From: Sclerurus mexicanus
Taxonomy: Eukaryota > Chordata > Aves > Passeriformes > Furnariidae
DNA length: 64,000 nucleotides
Reading direction: 5' to 3'
NCBI GenBank assembly: GCA_013396755.1
Contig: VWZF01004008.1
Coordinates: 1,508,624 to 1,572,623 of the forward strand
Shown here one piece after another: positions 31,101-46,100 of this stretch (within the stretch, counting starts at the first letter, position 1; each line of letters begins with the position of its first letter). Position numbers and translations under genes: made by a program. The notes under the pieces were generated by a model. That model saw only the letters and a list, made by a program, of their open reading frames with translations. It was not told where the DNA came from and ran no database searches.

Positions 31101-34100
31101 CTGCTGCTGCCCTGCCCAAGGCCAAGTGGCCTCAGGCAAAGCCAAAGAAATTCCAAGGCTTGCCTTGGTCAGGAGAGCAGACCCCATTCCCAGACTTTGC
31201 TGTCTCTAGGCTCTTCCAAGCTGCTTTCTGCAGCCACACACTCAACAACAGTCTCTTGTGATCTCACAGAAAGTATTTCAAAACCCAGCTCTGCTGGTGA
31301 ACTCCAGTCTCTGGCCATGAGCTAAACAGCCCTCACAGGGACCACAAGCCCCTCAGAGGCTCCAGCCTGGTGGGTGGAGGCCAAGAGCTCTGAGCAGGGG
31401 GAACACAGCTGGGAGTGATGCTGGTGTTTACCTCCTCCAGCAGTGAAGACTCCAGCTGGCTGAGCTTCTCTTCCTTCTTCTGCAGCAGCACCTGTCCTTT
31501 CTGCATGGCCGACTTCATCTTGTCCAAATGCTTTGCCTCCTGCAGTGGTCCAAAAAACAGGCCGAGGAGGGAAATTAAACAAGAATGACAGGAAATGATC
31601 TATGGTAGCTGTTAGGGTGACTTTCTTTATCTCGATCTGTTCAGCACAGGAAATGATGCTGCTAGAGTGAAATTGCCCCTAAGGCCTCGAGATCTTGGGG
31701 AAGTGCACATGGCTTAAAGCAAGCTCAGCCCAAAGAAAAGGAGGTTTCATTTCCAAATCCCACATCCAACAGGGTCACCACATCTGCAGAGCGAGGGATT
31801 GATCCCAGGGCTGTGGGATCCCTTGTGCAGCCACAACGTCCAACACTTTGGAATAAGCTCAGGGCTCACCTCCTCCAGGTTCTGGCGCATGCCCTCCAGG
31901 AGCTGGGAGCTGTGGGAATCCTGCACTGCCTCCTGTGCCTTCTGCAGATCCTGGCGCCACTGCACCCTGGCAGCCTTCAGCGCCGAGTGCCTCTTCCTCA
32001 TGGAGCGGGTCTGGCGCAGCAGGAACTCCTTGGCATTCCTGAGGGAGATCCCTTCTGCAGAGATGTAGCTCCGGACACTGCAGGAAAGAGGCAGGCATGA
32101 GTCCTGGCAGCCTGTGCCATTCTGCACGCCTCATACAGCGCCTCCCAAAAACAAGACTGTCAGGGCACTGTGGGCAAATCCGAGCTAAAAAATTTGCTTG
32201 GAAAACCAGAGCAAAAACTCTTTCTGGCACACAGATACTCACGGATCAAACTGGAAGTCGCTGTCCTCGTGGCTCTGAGAGGCTGGGGAGGCAGGTTCTC
32301 TGGATGAGTGCTGAGGAGGTAAAACATTTCAAAAACTAAGAAATATGCACAGGAAAAAGAACCTTGGGACCCCGTAAGAATTTAATCAGAGGCAAAAACT
32401 TGGAATGACATCACCATGGTACCACCCAGATCCAAAAACAGTGCCTGGGATGTTCTTCACGTGACTTCTAAAGGCAAGAAACATTTCTACCCCAGCTTAA
32501 GCCCTGCTTTTGACTCCAGTATCCCATGCTCCTCTCCACCCACTAATAACAGACAGAAATCAGCAAATACTACTGAACGTACAGGCAAAGAGACATATAC
32601 CCCCACATCTCAAATGATTTCACACAGAAGGAACAAAAGCTGGGATTTTCAAGGGAGTTACAGCCTCAGATCTCACAAGGCAAGCACCTTCAGAGTCTGC
32701 TTTACTCACAGCTTGAGTGCTTTCTCTCAGGTCTTCAACACGGAGCTCAGCTCTCTTTCTTGGAGACTCCACGCTTTCTTCTGCCTCCAGCTCTTTCAGA
32801 GTCTCCTGCTTGCTCCTGACTGCTTCCTCCAGCTCACTGCCACAGGAAAAGGCAACAGTGGAGGCATCTGATTAACCTGCAGTCCATCCTGGCTGCAGTG
32901 GTGTCCAAAGTGACTTCCAGATTGCAAGAGGAAAAGGGTCCCAGGTGTGTAAGACAGCACCAGTGTTGGGTCTGCGGTGTGATGCCAAGCATAACCCCTG
33001 GCTGGGCAGGGAAACTGCTTCCCACCCTTCCCCAGCAGCTCAGCCACCTCAGGAAAATCTCTCCTTTGCATTTCAGCGCCCCTTTCACAGCATCTCATTA
33101 ACCACACAAGGCGGGTGTGGGAGCAGAGGTAAAGGACCAAATTCACAACCTGAGCCACTGATAGTTTGCAACCAGCCCCCATCACCTCCCTGCCCTTGGC
33201 AGGCACCAAAACCACCACTAGGATTCTGAAGCAATCCCAGCACACTCAGATGTCAGGAAGAGGCCCAGGTTAGGTCACAGGGCAGAATTTTTTTGGTATG
33301 AGAGGAAATTGCTCCTACACACCCGATGCGTTTCTGCAGCCTCTGGCTCCGGGACTGCAGCAGATCCACCTGGGCCTCCAGCTCAGCCTTCTGGTCCTGC
33401 AGCTCTTCCAGAGACTTGCGCAGCTGCCGGACGGACTCGAGGAGGCTGCCATGCTCCTTCCTGCTCTCCTCCAGGCGCAGCTGACAGGCCAAAGCAGCTT
33501 CCTAGAACAAAAAAAAAATAAATCCCTCAGCCATTTCCTTGATACCAAAATAAGAGGCACACACAGCACACGAGGGCTCACCGCCTGCACAGCCCAGGGT
33601 GACACAGAGCTGCACACATACACATCAGTCCTGGAAAAACAAGACTCTTCTCTTTGGGAAACAACTCATAGCCAATCCACCTCCCAGCAGGATGGTGCTC
33701 CAGATTGGGGCAGGGAGGGATTTTCAGCCTCACAGTTTAGGAGCAATAGTTTCTTTTTTTTATTTTTAAAGTGGTGCCCTCAGCCCCACCAGCAGCCCAG
33801 CCTCTCTCCAGAGCACAGGCATACATACATCCCTTTCGAGCTGTGTCCTTCTGTCCTCATCCAGCAGCTGCTGCCTTTGCCTTCTCACGGACTCCTCCTG
33901 TACACAGGTGAGAAAGCAGGTGAGTGTCAGAGCCAGGAGACTGCTGATGCTGAGCAGCACCTGAAGTACAGAGCCCAGGCCTAAATTTCAAGACCATTTC
34001 AAAATACCCAAGGACTGCTGTCAGATTTTCTTTATCTCCCTCTCACAAGTCACTCACTGTCTCCCAAAGCACTGAGCAAACCCACAGCTCAGACCTTCCC

Positions 34101-37100
34101 TGCAAACACCAGCCCTGAGGCTGCACCACCAGGAATGCTTAGCCCTGCTCTGACCTATGATGGAAGTTATGCCTGTAACTGGGATGGCAGCAGAAGCCCT
34201 GGCTGAGCATTTCTGAACAGTTTCCCATGAGGAAGCAGCCAAAGGATTGGCACAGGTAAGGGAACCCCTGTGAGCCCCACTCACCTGGCTAAGGAGCTGC
34301 TCTGATCTGGCTTGGAGGCTCTTTGCACGTATTTCAAGCTCGTTCTCTGCATCCTGGAGTTTTCTTTCCTGCATGGAAATGCTGAGTTTAAAGAGAGAGT
34401 GGCACAAATTCCTCCCTCACCCAGCAGAGCTCTGTCACAGGGGGAACAATACAGACTGGGAAGTGTGACCTGTTACTCTTGTCAGCCACTCTGGGCTGTG
34501 GAGGGTGGCAGGGGCATGAGGTGTGGGGCACCCTGGGCACCCCCAAGCAGCCAAGGGACAGAGAGGTGCTCCTCACCTTCTCCCTGTGCCTGTGCTTCAG
34601 GTCAGCGAGCCTCCCCTCCAGCTCTGCCTGCAGAGCCTTCACCTCAGTGTTGTGGGACTGCCAGAGCTGCACAGTCTCGCTCTGCAGCCTTTCCAGCAGC
34701 TCAGACCTTTGCTTTCGCTCCTGAGTGGGGCAAGGAAAACACTCAGTGAAGCACGGGGCTCTTCCCCAAGTGATCAGACACACAGGACACTCTTTGGAAA
34801 GCGGTACCTCCTCCTCATACTGCTCCTTAATCCGTGCTAAGGCCTCCCGGTGCTCCTCTCTCATCCTCTCCATTCTCCTCTCGTGGTCTTTTTCCACTTC
34901 CTGACGTTTCTCGCTCATGAGCTCGCTGAGCTGTGAGGACGAAAGGGAAAGAGGTCCCCTTTGGATGACAGCACTGCACAACAGGGGTCCCCCCCCAAGA
35001 ATTAACCTCCCACATGAGCCCAAGGACTGAAATCCAGAGGGGGATCAGGCTGTGGTCTGGGGAGCACCTTCACCCCAGTGAAGTGAGATGCTGAGGGGTG
35101 TCCTTTCCCCTAAGGCACCACTGTCACCCCTGGGGAGGGGTCGTGAGCTCTCAGACCTCAGCACACATCCAAAGGAGAGAAGGTGAACTGATACTCACCT
35201 CACGTTCGTATTCCTTCAGTTGATAAGCTTTTTGCTGCACTTTCTGATCTGCTCTCTGCAAGTCTTCACGCAGCTGAGCCTCCTGGTTCCTCTGTGCCTC
35301 TGTGAGCTGGGTTTGCAGGCTGGAAATGACCTGCCATGAAAGCCACCCACAGAGACTCGTCACCCTTACAAGAGGATCCATTCAGTGCCCTCCTACAGAG
35401 AAGCAGCAGCACGGCAGAGCCCCGGTGTGTGCAGTCTCACCACCCTCTGCTTGGAGCATGGCCAAATGCTGAGCCAGACCAGAACCACGTTTAGGAAGTG
35501 GAAAAAAATTAATGCCGCCCTCCCTGGCCACCTTTGGTGACAGCGTGAGGAAAAAAAAACCCAACAATTTACATTCTAAAGACACCATCTTTACCTTATG
35601 ATGCTTCTCTTCTGCTGCAGACTTCAGCTGCTGGAGTTCACTTGCAAACTGTTCCTCCAGCTCCTCTACTGCCTACAGAAACCCGAGCAAAACAGCCTGT
35701 TGGGAAACCTCTATGTGTGGGGACATGCCAGCACAAGATGCATTTGCAATTAAATTCTACCCATCAGCATCAAAAAGAACAATGGTAACCCCCTCTTCCA
35801 AACTGGATCATACAAAGTGCCTTTACTCTTTGTGCTTTCCCCCCCTCCCAGGGGATTTCAATGGATCTCAAGCATGCTGTGCTGAAAAAACTAGAAAGTG
35901 CCCCATTCAAGGGCTCCCCAGGTCCCTGGAGGACTAAAGCAGTACCCAAAGTGGTGTTTGGAGCCGATAAAGTGGTTTCATTTAGTTCTGATCTGATAAC
36001 AGAGCTCGGTTTAGCTTAGCAAGACACACAACCATCCTTCTCTTGTCTGAAAATTCAAAGTGGCTATTTAAATAATTGCTAGTTCATCACCATTGTAATA
36101 ATAGTTGGGGGAGTTCTCCCCTCCTCAATGTGTCTCTAACAGCCCACCTGGCATCTTCTCTTTGTGCTTTAAGTGGTTCGTTATTAAAGCACATACAGGT
36201 GTGATTTAATCTTAAGAATTCAGCATTGCAATGCCAGCCAGGTCAGCAGGAACAGCTCGGGGCTGGCCCTGGATGGTCATAAAAGATCTCACCTTCTTTT
36301 TCTCCCTGTCTAACCTCTCCCTGAGCTCGTTCAAGAACTGTTGCTTTTCTTGTTCCAGCTCCCTGATCTCTTTCTGCTGGGCTTCCTCTATTTCCAGCTT
36401 CATTTCCTCCAAGGCAAGCTGCTGCTTCCTCTCCAGGCTCTCCTTCTCCATCAGCTGCTGGGATTCCCACTCTTCCCTCAGTTTCTGTAGCGTGGCCTTC
36501 TGCTCTGCCCTGGTAGGTTTGTAAGAAGAACACAGCAGTCAAGATTCAGTGCTGTACAGTCAGGGCTAGGACCTGCTGCCACAGCAGGGAAACAGCTCAG
36601 GGCCTCTACTCTGAGCAGCTGCTGGTGGCGTGAAAGATCCTTGCTCCCAAACCAGCAGTTTGTGTCCCCAGGGATGGCAGCAAAACTTCTCACCTCATCC
36701 TCTCCTCCTCTGCCTCTGTCTCCGAGGTGATTTTGGCTCTCAGCTTGGCAAGTCTCTCAGCTTCTTCTTCTCTGACATGCGACTCTTCTTCCTCAGAAGC
36801 CTTTGCCATATCTTCCTCTGGAGTCCTGAGAGATGAGCAGCCAGGAAAAAAAGAAGAAAGGTTCAGGAGGCTTCGGTATTTTCCGATCACCTCCCCAAGG
36901 GCTATAGCTCAGCTGCTGCTCCCACTTGGCTGTACCTGCCCAGCTCCAGAGCTTTCATTTCCCCCACAACTGCAGGACCTGCTGCTGGCACAGGAGATGC
37001 AGCCCCAGCATCAAACCTGGGCAGTGTGGTTTTAAAACATGCTATATCATTGTAGATTTGACTCTGTTTGGGGTGGGGTTTTTTGCAGGTAAATGAAACC

Positions 37101-40100
37101 ACCTCTTGTTGAATGGCTGCAGGCTTCCAGGCAAAGTACCTGGATGCATCAGCACATCTGGAAGCTCCATATTTCCATATGATAACTTTCACTGCACATT
37201 TTTCCCTTCAGGTGCAATTTCTGCATCTTCCTTCACACCCAGACTGTATCCCCAGGACATCTCATGTCAAGGTGCTGTTTCTGGCTGCTCAGTGTGCTAA
37301 GAATATAAGTATCAAGTCCACCAAAATAATATACAAACCTTGAGAGAAAAATTCCCCAGGGAAAGGACACAGCTCCCTGTGTTGCTATCAGAGCCTGGGT
37401 TTCACACAACCATCCCTGCCCTACTCCTGGAAGCCTTGTTTGGAAATCCCTCTGTAAAACATGCAGTACCAGAGCTCCAAACAGTTCCTCTGGGGTAACC
37501 TCATCTCCTCTAATGCTCCCATTTCCAGTCCTGGTACTACCATTCAGCCCAGGATCTGAACATCTGCCAGGTGCTAAAGCTCCAAGCACTAAACTGGAAA
37601 CTTCTCCCAGGTTAAACATAAGAGACAAGTTCAGTGTTCCAAAGGCTGTGTGTGTATGGAATCAGAGCTCATCTTGCAGCAGGTGGGAAGATTCTCTCCT
37701 CTCAGTGCTGGAGAGCCTTTTCCTGAGGCTGCCTGTGCTCTGACAGCAGAGCACTCTCCATCCCAAGGTGTGCAGATCCTCACACACAGGATTGTCTGTG
37801 CCAGGTAAAGAATCCTGTGCTCCTCCTCCCTGAGAGCCTTGATCCTGCTCCTTACTCACAACTCTGCAAAGCAGCACCACTTCCAAGGTGGTGGCTACCA
37901 CAGCATGAGTCTGTGGCCAGCAGCAAGGAAATCACAGCTTGGAAAGGCTCAGAGGAGATGGAGTAAAACAGGAGTGTACCTGAGGGATTTTTCTTTTTGC
38001 TGATCAAGCTTCTCTGCTTCCTCCTTCTGGAATTGCTGAATTTTCTCCTCCCTTGCTTGAAATAAATGAATTTCCTCTTGCTCAAACTCTGTCTCCACCT
38101 CCTTGGCTTTTTCCACTAGGGATTCTTCTCCAGGCTGGTTCAAGGAATGCTGGTGCTTGATTTCCTTCTCAGGTTGCCTACCAAAGAGAGAAAGGTCCTT
38201 TGGCAAAAGGGTGGCAGAAAATGGAGTAACACAAAGGGAACAGCAACATCCCCCCAAAGAGTATCAACTCCAAACCAAAAATCTCAGCCACCTACTCCAG
38301 AAGCTTCACTCAGGCCCACCACTGGTTGATCCTCTTGCTGACTCCCAAAGAAGCTCTGGCTGACAAATGACACCCAGCCCCAGCTGCACTCCTGAATAAC
38401 TCAGATTTTGGCCCACCAGAGCTCACCTTGCAAGGGCAACACAGTCTCACTTCATGAAGGATTTAGTAGCAACAAAGCCCTGGCCAGGCTGTCAGGCACA
38501 GAAGCAGATGCCATGAGTACCTGCTTCCAGCCCAGGGATTGGTGCTTCTGATGGACCAGGTATTTTAATTCAATTGCAACCTGAAGCATGCTGGAAGCTT
38601 GCCAAATCCAGGCAACAAAAAGCCCTCCAAAAATTCAAACCCAATCTGGTTCTAATGAAGCTTTTTTTAAAGACAGACAGTAGCAAAATTATAAGGTTTG
38701 AGGGAGGCTGAAGGGGAAGGAGGGGAAAATTGAGATGAATCTATGAAGAAAAATTTTCATTCTTTGCTAGTGAAAGCTGGAGCAGGACAGTCTCACCGTG
38801 CTGTGAGACTGCCAGCATAAGGCACAGTGACTTCTGTTCTGGCAGGAATCAGGGAAGTAACAGCCCCAGCTATACAGCCTCGAGTCAGAATAAAAAAAGG
38901 TCACTTCTGCAGCCATTAGCAAATAGAACAAGACAAAGGAAGGTAGTGGGGTTCTGGAAAAATCCTGCTTCACTGGTGCTCCCCAGAATGCCATCTGCAG
39001 CAGGTGTCCTTTATCAGGCTGCTCTGCAGAGCAATTCAGCCACTTCTGCTTTTTTATCATGTTCTTCCTTTTGCCCCAGTTCTTGCTCTAAAGGAGATCC
39101 CGCTGACACACACACGGGTTTGCCCAACACCACAATTCCCAGCACTACAGGGAAGACATTGCACAGGTCTCCATAGCACAGATTCCTTCTCCACCACTGT
39201 GTCCCAAGAGACACTGCCTAATTTTTCCAGTTGCATCTGCTGATGTGTCATTTGATAGAGAATGCAAAGTCAGCACAATCACATCTACTGAGCTCCTCTG
39301 TCACAGAGGAGCTGCAGGTACAGATCCACAAATACCATCAAAAGTGCAGCAACAGAGAATGGTGGCTCGGGCAGGAGCTCTGACCTCATTATTTCAATGC
39401 AACCAACGTTCCCAGTGGCTGTAAAATTGGGGTGATTTGTTGGTGTTTTGCTGCCCCTCCTATCCCAGCCCCACTCAGCGAGTTCTGCTTCTCAGGGAGG
39501 GCGAGCACTCACAGCCTCATCAGTGACACCAGTACAGAGGAGGCTTTCCCAAAGACAAGGCAAAAGGCTCTTCCTCATCCCACAGCGTCCTGAGCCACAG
39601 ACCTGGAGGGCTGAGCTGCTGTTCTCACCCTCCCCAGCACACACTGCTCACTTGGCACCCTCACGGCACAACAGCTGCTGGGATGTGCACACGGAGCTGC
39701 CCGAGCTCTGCCGTGCCCACCAAACCGCAGCTCCCGGCTTCACACGCGAGCTCCAGCCACCACAGAGGGGGACAAAAGCACAAAAGCTGTCACAGTCACC
39801 ACACCAGGGACTGAAACGAAGCCCTTACGTGTTCGGTGGGGCGGAAAACTCCTCTGGATCCATCGGGCTATCCAGTGACCCCTCGTCCTGCTCCGGGGCC
39901 GCAGCCTCCTCCCCATCAGGATTTTCTAAACCAAAACACTTCTCTGGTGTTTCACAAGCACTGACATCCCTCTCGCTTCCACGCACAAAAGAGGGGACAG
40001 AAGGCCAGATTAGCTGAGCTCAGCCTAGTGGCTGCTGCAGGTGGACAAGGCAGGGGACAATGGGGCTTGCAGGTGACACAGATAGGCACCAAGCCACGGT

Positions 40101-43100
40101 TGCCAGCAGGACTTGCTCATCCAACACAGGGCTGTCAAAGCCACAGGGGAGCTCCACACCATTCCCACCACCTCACACCAGACTAACAGGCAGCTGAGGA
40201 TGTAATGAGTGCCAATCTCAAAATGTTGGATGCCTTCCTTGGGTTATCCCCCTTTTTCTAGGTCTTCAGAGAATGTCCCCAAGGTACATCAGCCCTATCA
40301 GCAACACTCACACTGCTGTCCAAATTACAGATGGGAGTGTTGGGAGGCATAATTGTATCTACAGCCCTACTTCATCTTGGAAGTACAGAAAGGAAAGACA
40401 AGGCAAGCACAAGCAGCTTTATAGGCAGAGAGAACAAGAGGATGCTCAGCTGGAAAGCAGGTACCAAGTGATAAGGAGACAATTCCTGCAGGCAGAACAC
40501 GTTTGTGGGGACCCTCACATGAACACTTCCTGCAAGAACAAGGCTGCAAATCCCATGTCACTCAGCCAATCATTAAGATAGGCTGCAGTTTCTTCTGCTC
40601 GTGAGTTTTCCTGGCGCAGACAACAGCTCCTTGGTTCCCAGTGCCCTGGAGAACAGGCAACTCTGTGCGGAAGCCAAGAGCTTTGACACGACTCATCTGT
40701 AAATGCCACACTGCAGCTCTCCAAGGAGGAAGGGCTCAAGGGAGCAGGGACCTCACTGCTCAGCACAGTTTGAAACAAATCACCACAAACAGGCTGAAAA
40801 CAGCTCCCCGTGTCAGCCTAGTGCTCATGGTAACTGAGGGTCTGGAAGCCAGCACTCCTCTTGGGGCAAGAGCTGGTGAGCTATCCGTGTACCAGGATAT
40901 AAAACAGCTCAACACTGGCACCTGGTGCATGTCACCTCTGTGGAGTTCTAGAAGGGAGAACTGTTCACATCACAGCTGGACTCTCCTGGCACCAGAAACA
41001 GGCACCAGGCTGGCCCTGAGAGCCTTTAGGTAGAGGCTCTGCCCAGTGGGGAGCTGACAGCCCAGCAGGAGCAGTGCTGAAACTAGGGCCTGACTCAGAA
41101 CCAGAACAGCCTGTCATCAGGCAACAGCCAGTGGCCACATCTCCCCTGGTTCAACACCACAGGGCCCAGCACACAGTGTTAACAGGTTCAGGCCATCTTT
41201 GCAAGAGCATGACTTTCGGAGCTTTCGAGAGCAGTCAGAGGGAGCTGTAAGGGAGACAGAAGGCTGAGCCACAGCTGGGGGAGCCACCAGGAAGTGATGG
41301 ACAGGCAGTTTCACTGCTCACCCAGTCAGAAGTAGTGCTGAGACAGTGTTGAGAAGGTGGCAGAAGAAGGGAAAGGTTTAGTAAGAAGCTGCAGCATCTC
41401 AGGCTGTTGTACAGGGGACACCTGTCCAGGTTACAGCAAGCAGAGCAGAGAGGGAAAAGCAGGAAAGGCATCAGGAGCTAGAGCTGCCCATACCTCCTGA
41501 GTTGCTCTGTTTGTACCATACCTCTCAGCAGCTTTTGTTCTTTTGCTTTGTTCTTCCTCTATACTGGCTTTGCTTTGGTCTTTTTCCTCTTCTTCCAGCT
41601 TCTGAGCCTGCAGGTAAAAGCAAACAGTGTGGAGTTTGTGGCTCCTTCACCATCAAAGGCCTTACAGGGAGGTTCTGCTGAAGGTCCAGGGAACCAACAC
41701 TGAGCCCAGGGACCACACAGCATCCAAACGTTGCTCCAGAAGAATGGATGTGCCAGACTCCTCTCCTGAGGGCAACCAAGGGGCTCCAAACATCACAGGA
41801 ATACCTTGCAGGAATGCTTCCAGAAGCAAAATGAGAGGCCTGGGAGCTCAGCTTTCTCAGTACAGAAGGTGACCTCCTTGTCAGCCCTTGGGACACAGGT
41901 TTGGTTTTACCTGAAGGTCATTTTACATTCCCAAGTAACACTAAACTTCCTGAAAAATGCAGGACAAAAATCTCCTAAAAAGAGAAATGTCACACACAAA
42001 GTAACGTGCTATGGCCATAAAGCAAATTGATGTATTGGCTGGGACCAGAATCACATCAGGGCTCAGTCCTGCAACCCATCCTGGTTCTAGGGCAGGCTGT
42101 GAGGGGCAGCACACACACACAGAGCCACCACTCCAGGGATTTCTGACTCCAGGATACACCAGGGTGGGTGCTGCCAGGGAAGCCAGCCCCCTCAGCAGAG
42201 CACTGAGCATTCAGTTGGCTTATTTATGACACAGTAAATATTTGAAATAGGAATGGCAAATATTTGAGTGTGAAATAGTATCACCTGCTTCTTTCCCCAC
42301 CTGCCAGCTCCCACATCTCTGTCCCCTCAGCAAGCACTGCACAGCTCACCTGGGGAGGGGGAAGGACTTCCCTCCTCACCTGCCAGCTCCATGGGAGGCA
42401 GTGAGGGCTCACCCTCCCTGCTGAGAGTTCAGGTCCCCAAAAGCACAACCCATTCATAAATTCTTGGCGACCACAGAACCAGCAGGTGAGCCCAGCCCTT
42501 CCTGTATGTGGAGCAGGGCCAAAACAACACGGAATTAAAACAGCAGTAATTTATGCAAATGTTCAGTGGAGCAAACAGCAGAAGGATTCCCTGCAAGTGC
42601 TGTCACCTTCCATCACATCATCCTGGGCAGAGCTCTCCCCCACCCCCAGCCTCCCTCCTGCCCCGCTGTAACTAATGACTCCAATTCCCGGGAACCGAGG
42701 AGCTCAGCAAATGTTTCCTCGCTCAAAATGGGCTCTGTCACCGCTGCCTGGGAACGGGAAGGAGCCAGACAAATGGGCAAGGATAACAGTCACAGGGCAC
42801 CTCTGCTGAGCCCAGGCACGGGGCTACTACTGCCCCTCCCGAGGAATCATGGGCTGCAGGAATCTCTGGGCACATCTGGAAGGTGAAGACAGCACCTGTC
42901 TGCAGGGAAACAGGGCAGATTTTAAGCCTCGTCTGAAGAATTGTTGGATACTTGCCCCTCCTGTTGCCCCAGGACCCCAAGCAATCCAAATACCTCAAGT
43001 AGTTCAGTTTTCTGCCCAGCCCTCCAATGCTCAGGACACAAAACCGGTTGTGTGAACAGCAGGAATGACAGATAATGGGCCAACTCCTCCCTTTGCACAG

Positions 43101-46100
43101 CACAGATCCTGAGGGACTCAGCAGGAAGGTCTTACATCAGCTTGGATCATGCCTGCATCCCACTCCTCACCACCATCCCCTCTGGCACAGTGGGGTGCCA
43201 GCACTAAGCACTTCAGACACAGCTTTGCTTTTTTGCTCAAGTTTGGGCACTGCCCAGGCTCCCCAGGCAGTGGTCACAGCCCCAAGGCTGCCAGAGCTCA
43301 AGGAGTGTTTGGATGATGCTCTCAGGGACAGGGTGGGATTGTTGTGGTGTCCTGGTCAGGGCCAGGAGCGGGGCTTGGTGATCCTTGTGGGTCCCTTTCA
43401 GCTCAGGGTATTTTATATTCCATGATTCTACATGCTGTACTTTCAGTAAGTGAGGGTGAGAAGGAGCAGTCTTCCCTCTGCCAGCAAAGGAACCAGGTCT
43501 AGCAGGATGCATCCCACAGAGCCTCTGCAGCCACCACAGCTCCTGCCAGAACATACCAACCAAAACCCTCCAATTCTGTGCTCGTGGAGCTGCCAGAGGT
43601 GTCTTTTTTTTTTCTTCCCTTTTAAAATAGAATATTTTGCCAATATATTCAAAGCAAGGCAAGCTCCTTACATGAAAGTAGGCACATTCCTGCAACCAGA
43701 GACATTCCAGCCGAGCCTCTGTGTACAGACACAAAAGAGCAGCTGCAGTTCTGCAGGGAGCACCATTTCACACCCAGCTCTCCCCAAACAGGGCTGTAAT
43801 AAACTCCAACGTGGCTGCTCCAACAAGCATTTGCATGCACAGTGCCTGCGCTGCAGGGAGGGAGAGGGGGAACACAGCAGGCATATGTTTTGTTTTCCCT
43901 TCACATCTGATTATGCTCATTATTAGGCACAAGAGGACAGGTGTATTCTCCAGACACAACCTTACAAACCGGATTGCTCTTCTCTGCTGGACAGGTGGGG
44001 AGTTTGCCACTCAGGGTCTCCTCCAGAGCAGCTGATCACTCACAATCAGCACAAGGCTGAGTAACCCCAGCTGGATCCTGCCCTCCACTGCGCTCCCAGC
44101 CAACACACCGCACTGAGACGGAGCGGGAATGCTCCAGAGGAACGTGGGGCTGAGGAAGCCAACTCAGCAAGGTGCTGGGAAGACAAGGATAAACCCAAGG
44201 TGCACAGCAACCTTCAGTCAGAACTGCCCAGCCATTGCTACATCCCAGGCTAACACAGTACAGGAGCACAGATGTGTGCACACACACACACACTCAGTGT
44301 GCCACTGCCTCACTGAAAGGAGACCATTTTCCCCCCTACATGAAAGCAGGCAAGACAACCAAATGCTTAAAAATAAGCTTCCCTCTACCAAAATCTGTCA
44401 GAGGGAGTTAACCTCCTTTTTCTCCCCTTGATTCTATCGTGTTCTGCCACACAAATCCTTCCTATCTGCTTAAGAGAAAGAAAAGGACAAATATAGCCAC
44501 AAAAGAAGAAAGTAAAATAGACTCTACTTCCATCATTCCCCAGGAAAGCCATTTATTGACATTTACTGGGGCAGGGAAAGCACAGAGGGGAGCCTGCATG
44601 TGTGCACCCCTAAAGCCATACCCTATTTAAGGCTTAGGTTCTTTATGTGGCCCTGTGCACCTCGTGCCTGCACAAGAAACAATGCACTGGTAGTGCTGCT
44701 CTGATCCCTGATGCTTCACACATCGCTCCTGTTCACCTCTGCAAAGCCTTTACACTGACAGCATCACAGTGTTAGTGTGTCACACCCCAGTATCTCACCC
44801 GCCTGTCCACAGATCATCCCTGATCGCACACACAAACTCACCTTGCACATGGCGTTGTCCAAAACAGGAGACAGAGCCCCTGCATCCAATACCTCCTCAG
44901 CAAGCTGGCTCTGGAAGCCCAACTCCTAAAGAAGAAAGCAGAAAAGGATCAGTGTCTGATGAAAACACACAGGGTTTGCCAGAGATCCTGAGACCAAAAT
45001 CCTGACGTGGCTTGGAATCCCCACTCCCCACCCTACTGATGGCAGGTCAGCAGGACCCCCTTCACTGGGTCCCTAAGAAAACTCTCCCTCTGGGGTCCAG
45101 GTACAGCAGTGCCACACACAGAGGACACTGGGACTGAGAGCTCTGTCACACTTCCAGTGCACCCACCTACATCAACACAGCAGGCAGAGGTGGCAAGTGG
45201 TACATCCAAAGGGCACACATCTTCCCCCAGCCTCTACTGCTCCCCTTTATGATACTGCTGCACATTTCCTCATATTTTTTCCTAAAAGTCAGCTGCCACA
45301 AGCTATTCCTCCTCCAGGACAACCCTTCCTCCTGGCGGAGGCTGTGGGGGTCCTTGCACTTGGCTGCACAGGGCAGTGTGTGTACACACATGCCCGTGAG
45401 CCAGCACCGCACAAGGCAGAGCCACTTGCCAACACAGGCTTGTACCGACCCCGATAAATAATGATATTCTCAGCCATTTGCTGGCCATGCTGCCTCTGCT
45501 CCCACTGGCAGATGGCAATGGCAGCTTCCTGTGGAGATGAAGAGATGCTGATGGGCATCTCCCCCCATCCCGGGGCTTCTCTCCTGCCTGTTCTCCCACA
45601 GGCACCCTCCAGAGCCAGGTCTCCCAGACACACACACTCCCCCTTAGCAAAAGCTGTGGAGTCCCTTTAAGCACAATTTTTACACTGCTTATTATCCTCC
45701 TTTTTACCATTATCCAAATACAGTCCCAGCTCTACGTGACCTACTTTTCCAGGGATATTAGCTCACCCACAGACCCAACCTGAGGGGTGCAGGGTGACAC
45801 TGCTGGCCTGTGCCACAGCTGCAAGGGCACTGTAAGGGGTGGGCACAGCACTCCCTGGTTGCACCATCCCAGAGGAACCTGAAGCCCCACATCCAAGGGA
45901 TAAGGAGTTTTTGGTGACTCACCACAGGCTGAACCAGCTCCCTGTTGGAGCAGCTGGAGACATGCAAGTCCTCCCCACTGATCTCAGATGCCTTTGAAAG
46001 CTGAGAGGAAAATACACATTACAGCCTGTAGGTGTCTTACCACCCGGGCATTCCCAACATGACAACTGGCACTGGGAACACACACGTGGTCTCTAACACC

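Noticed and set aside
39014..39110. CEP164 exon encoding PLEQELGQKEEHDKKAEVAE
   Set aside because: It looks helical, but no usable donor exists before its stop codon, and coding exons 11 and 12 already join in phase.
45446..45528. Extra CEP164 exon encoding EAAIAICQWEQRQHGQQM
   Set aside because: The acceptor is good, but 83 nt cannot keep frame between coding exons 8 and 9, which join perfectly without it, and human CEP164 has nothing similar.
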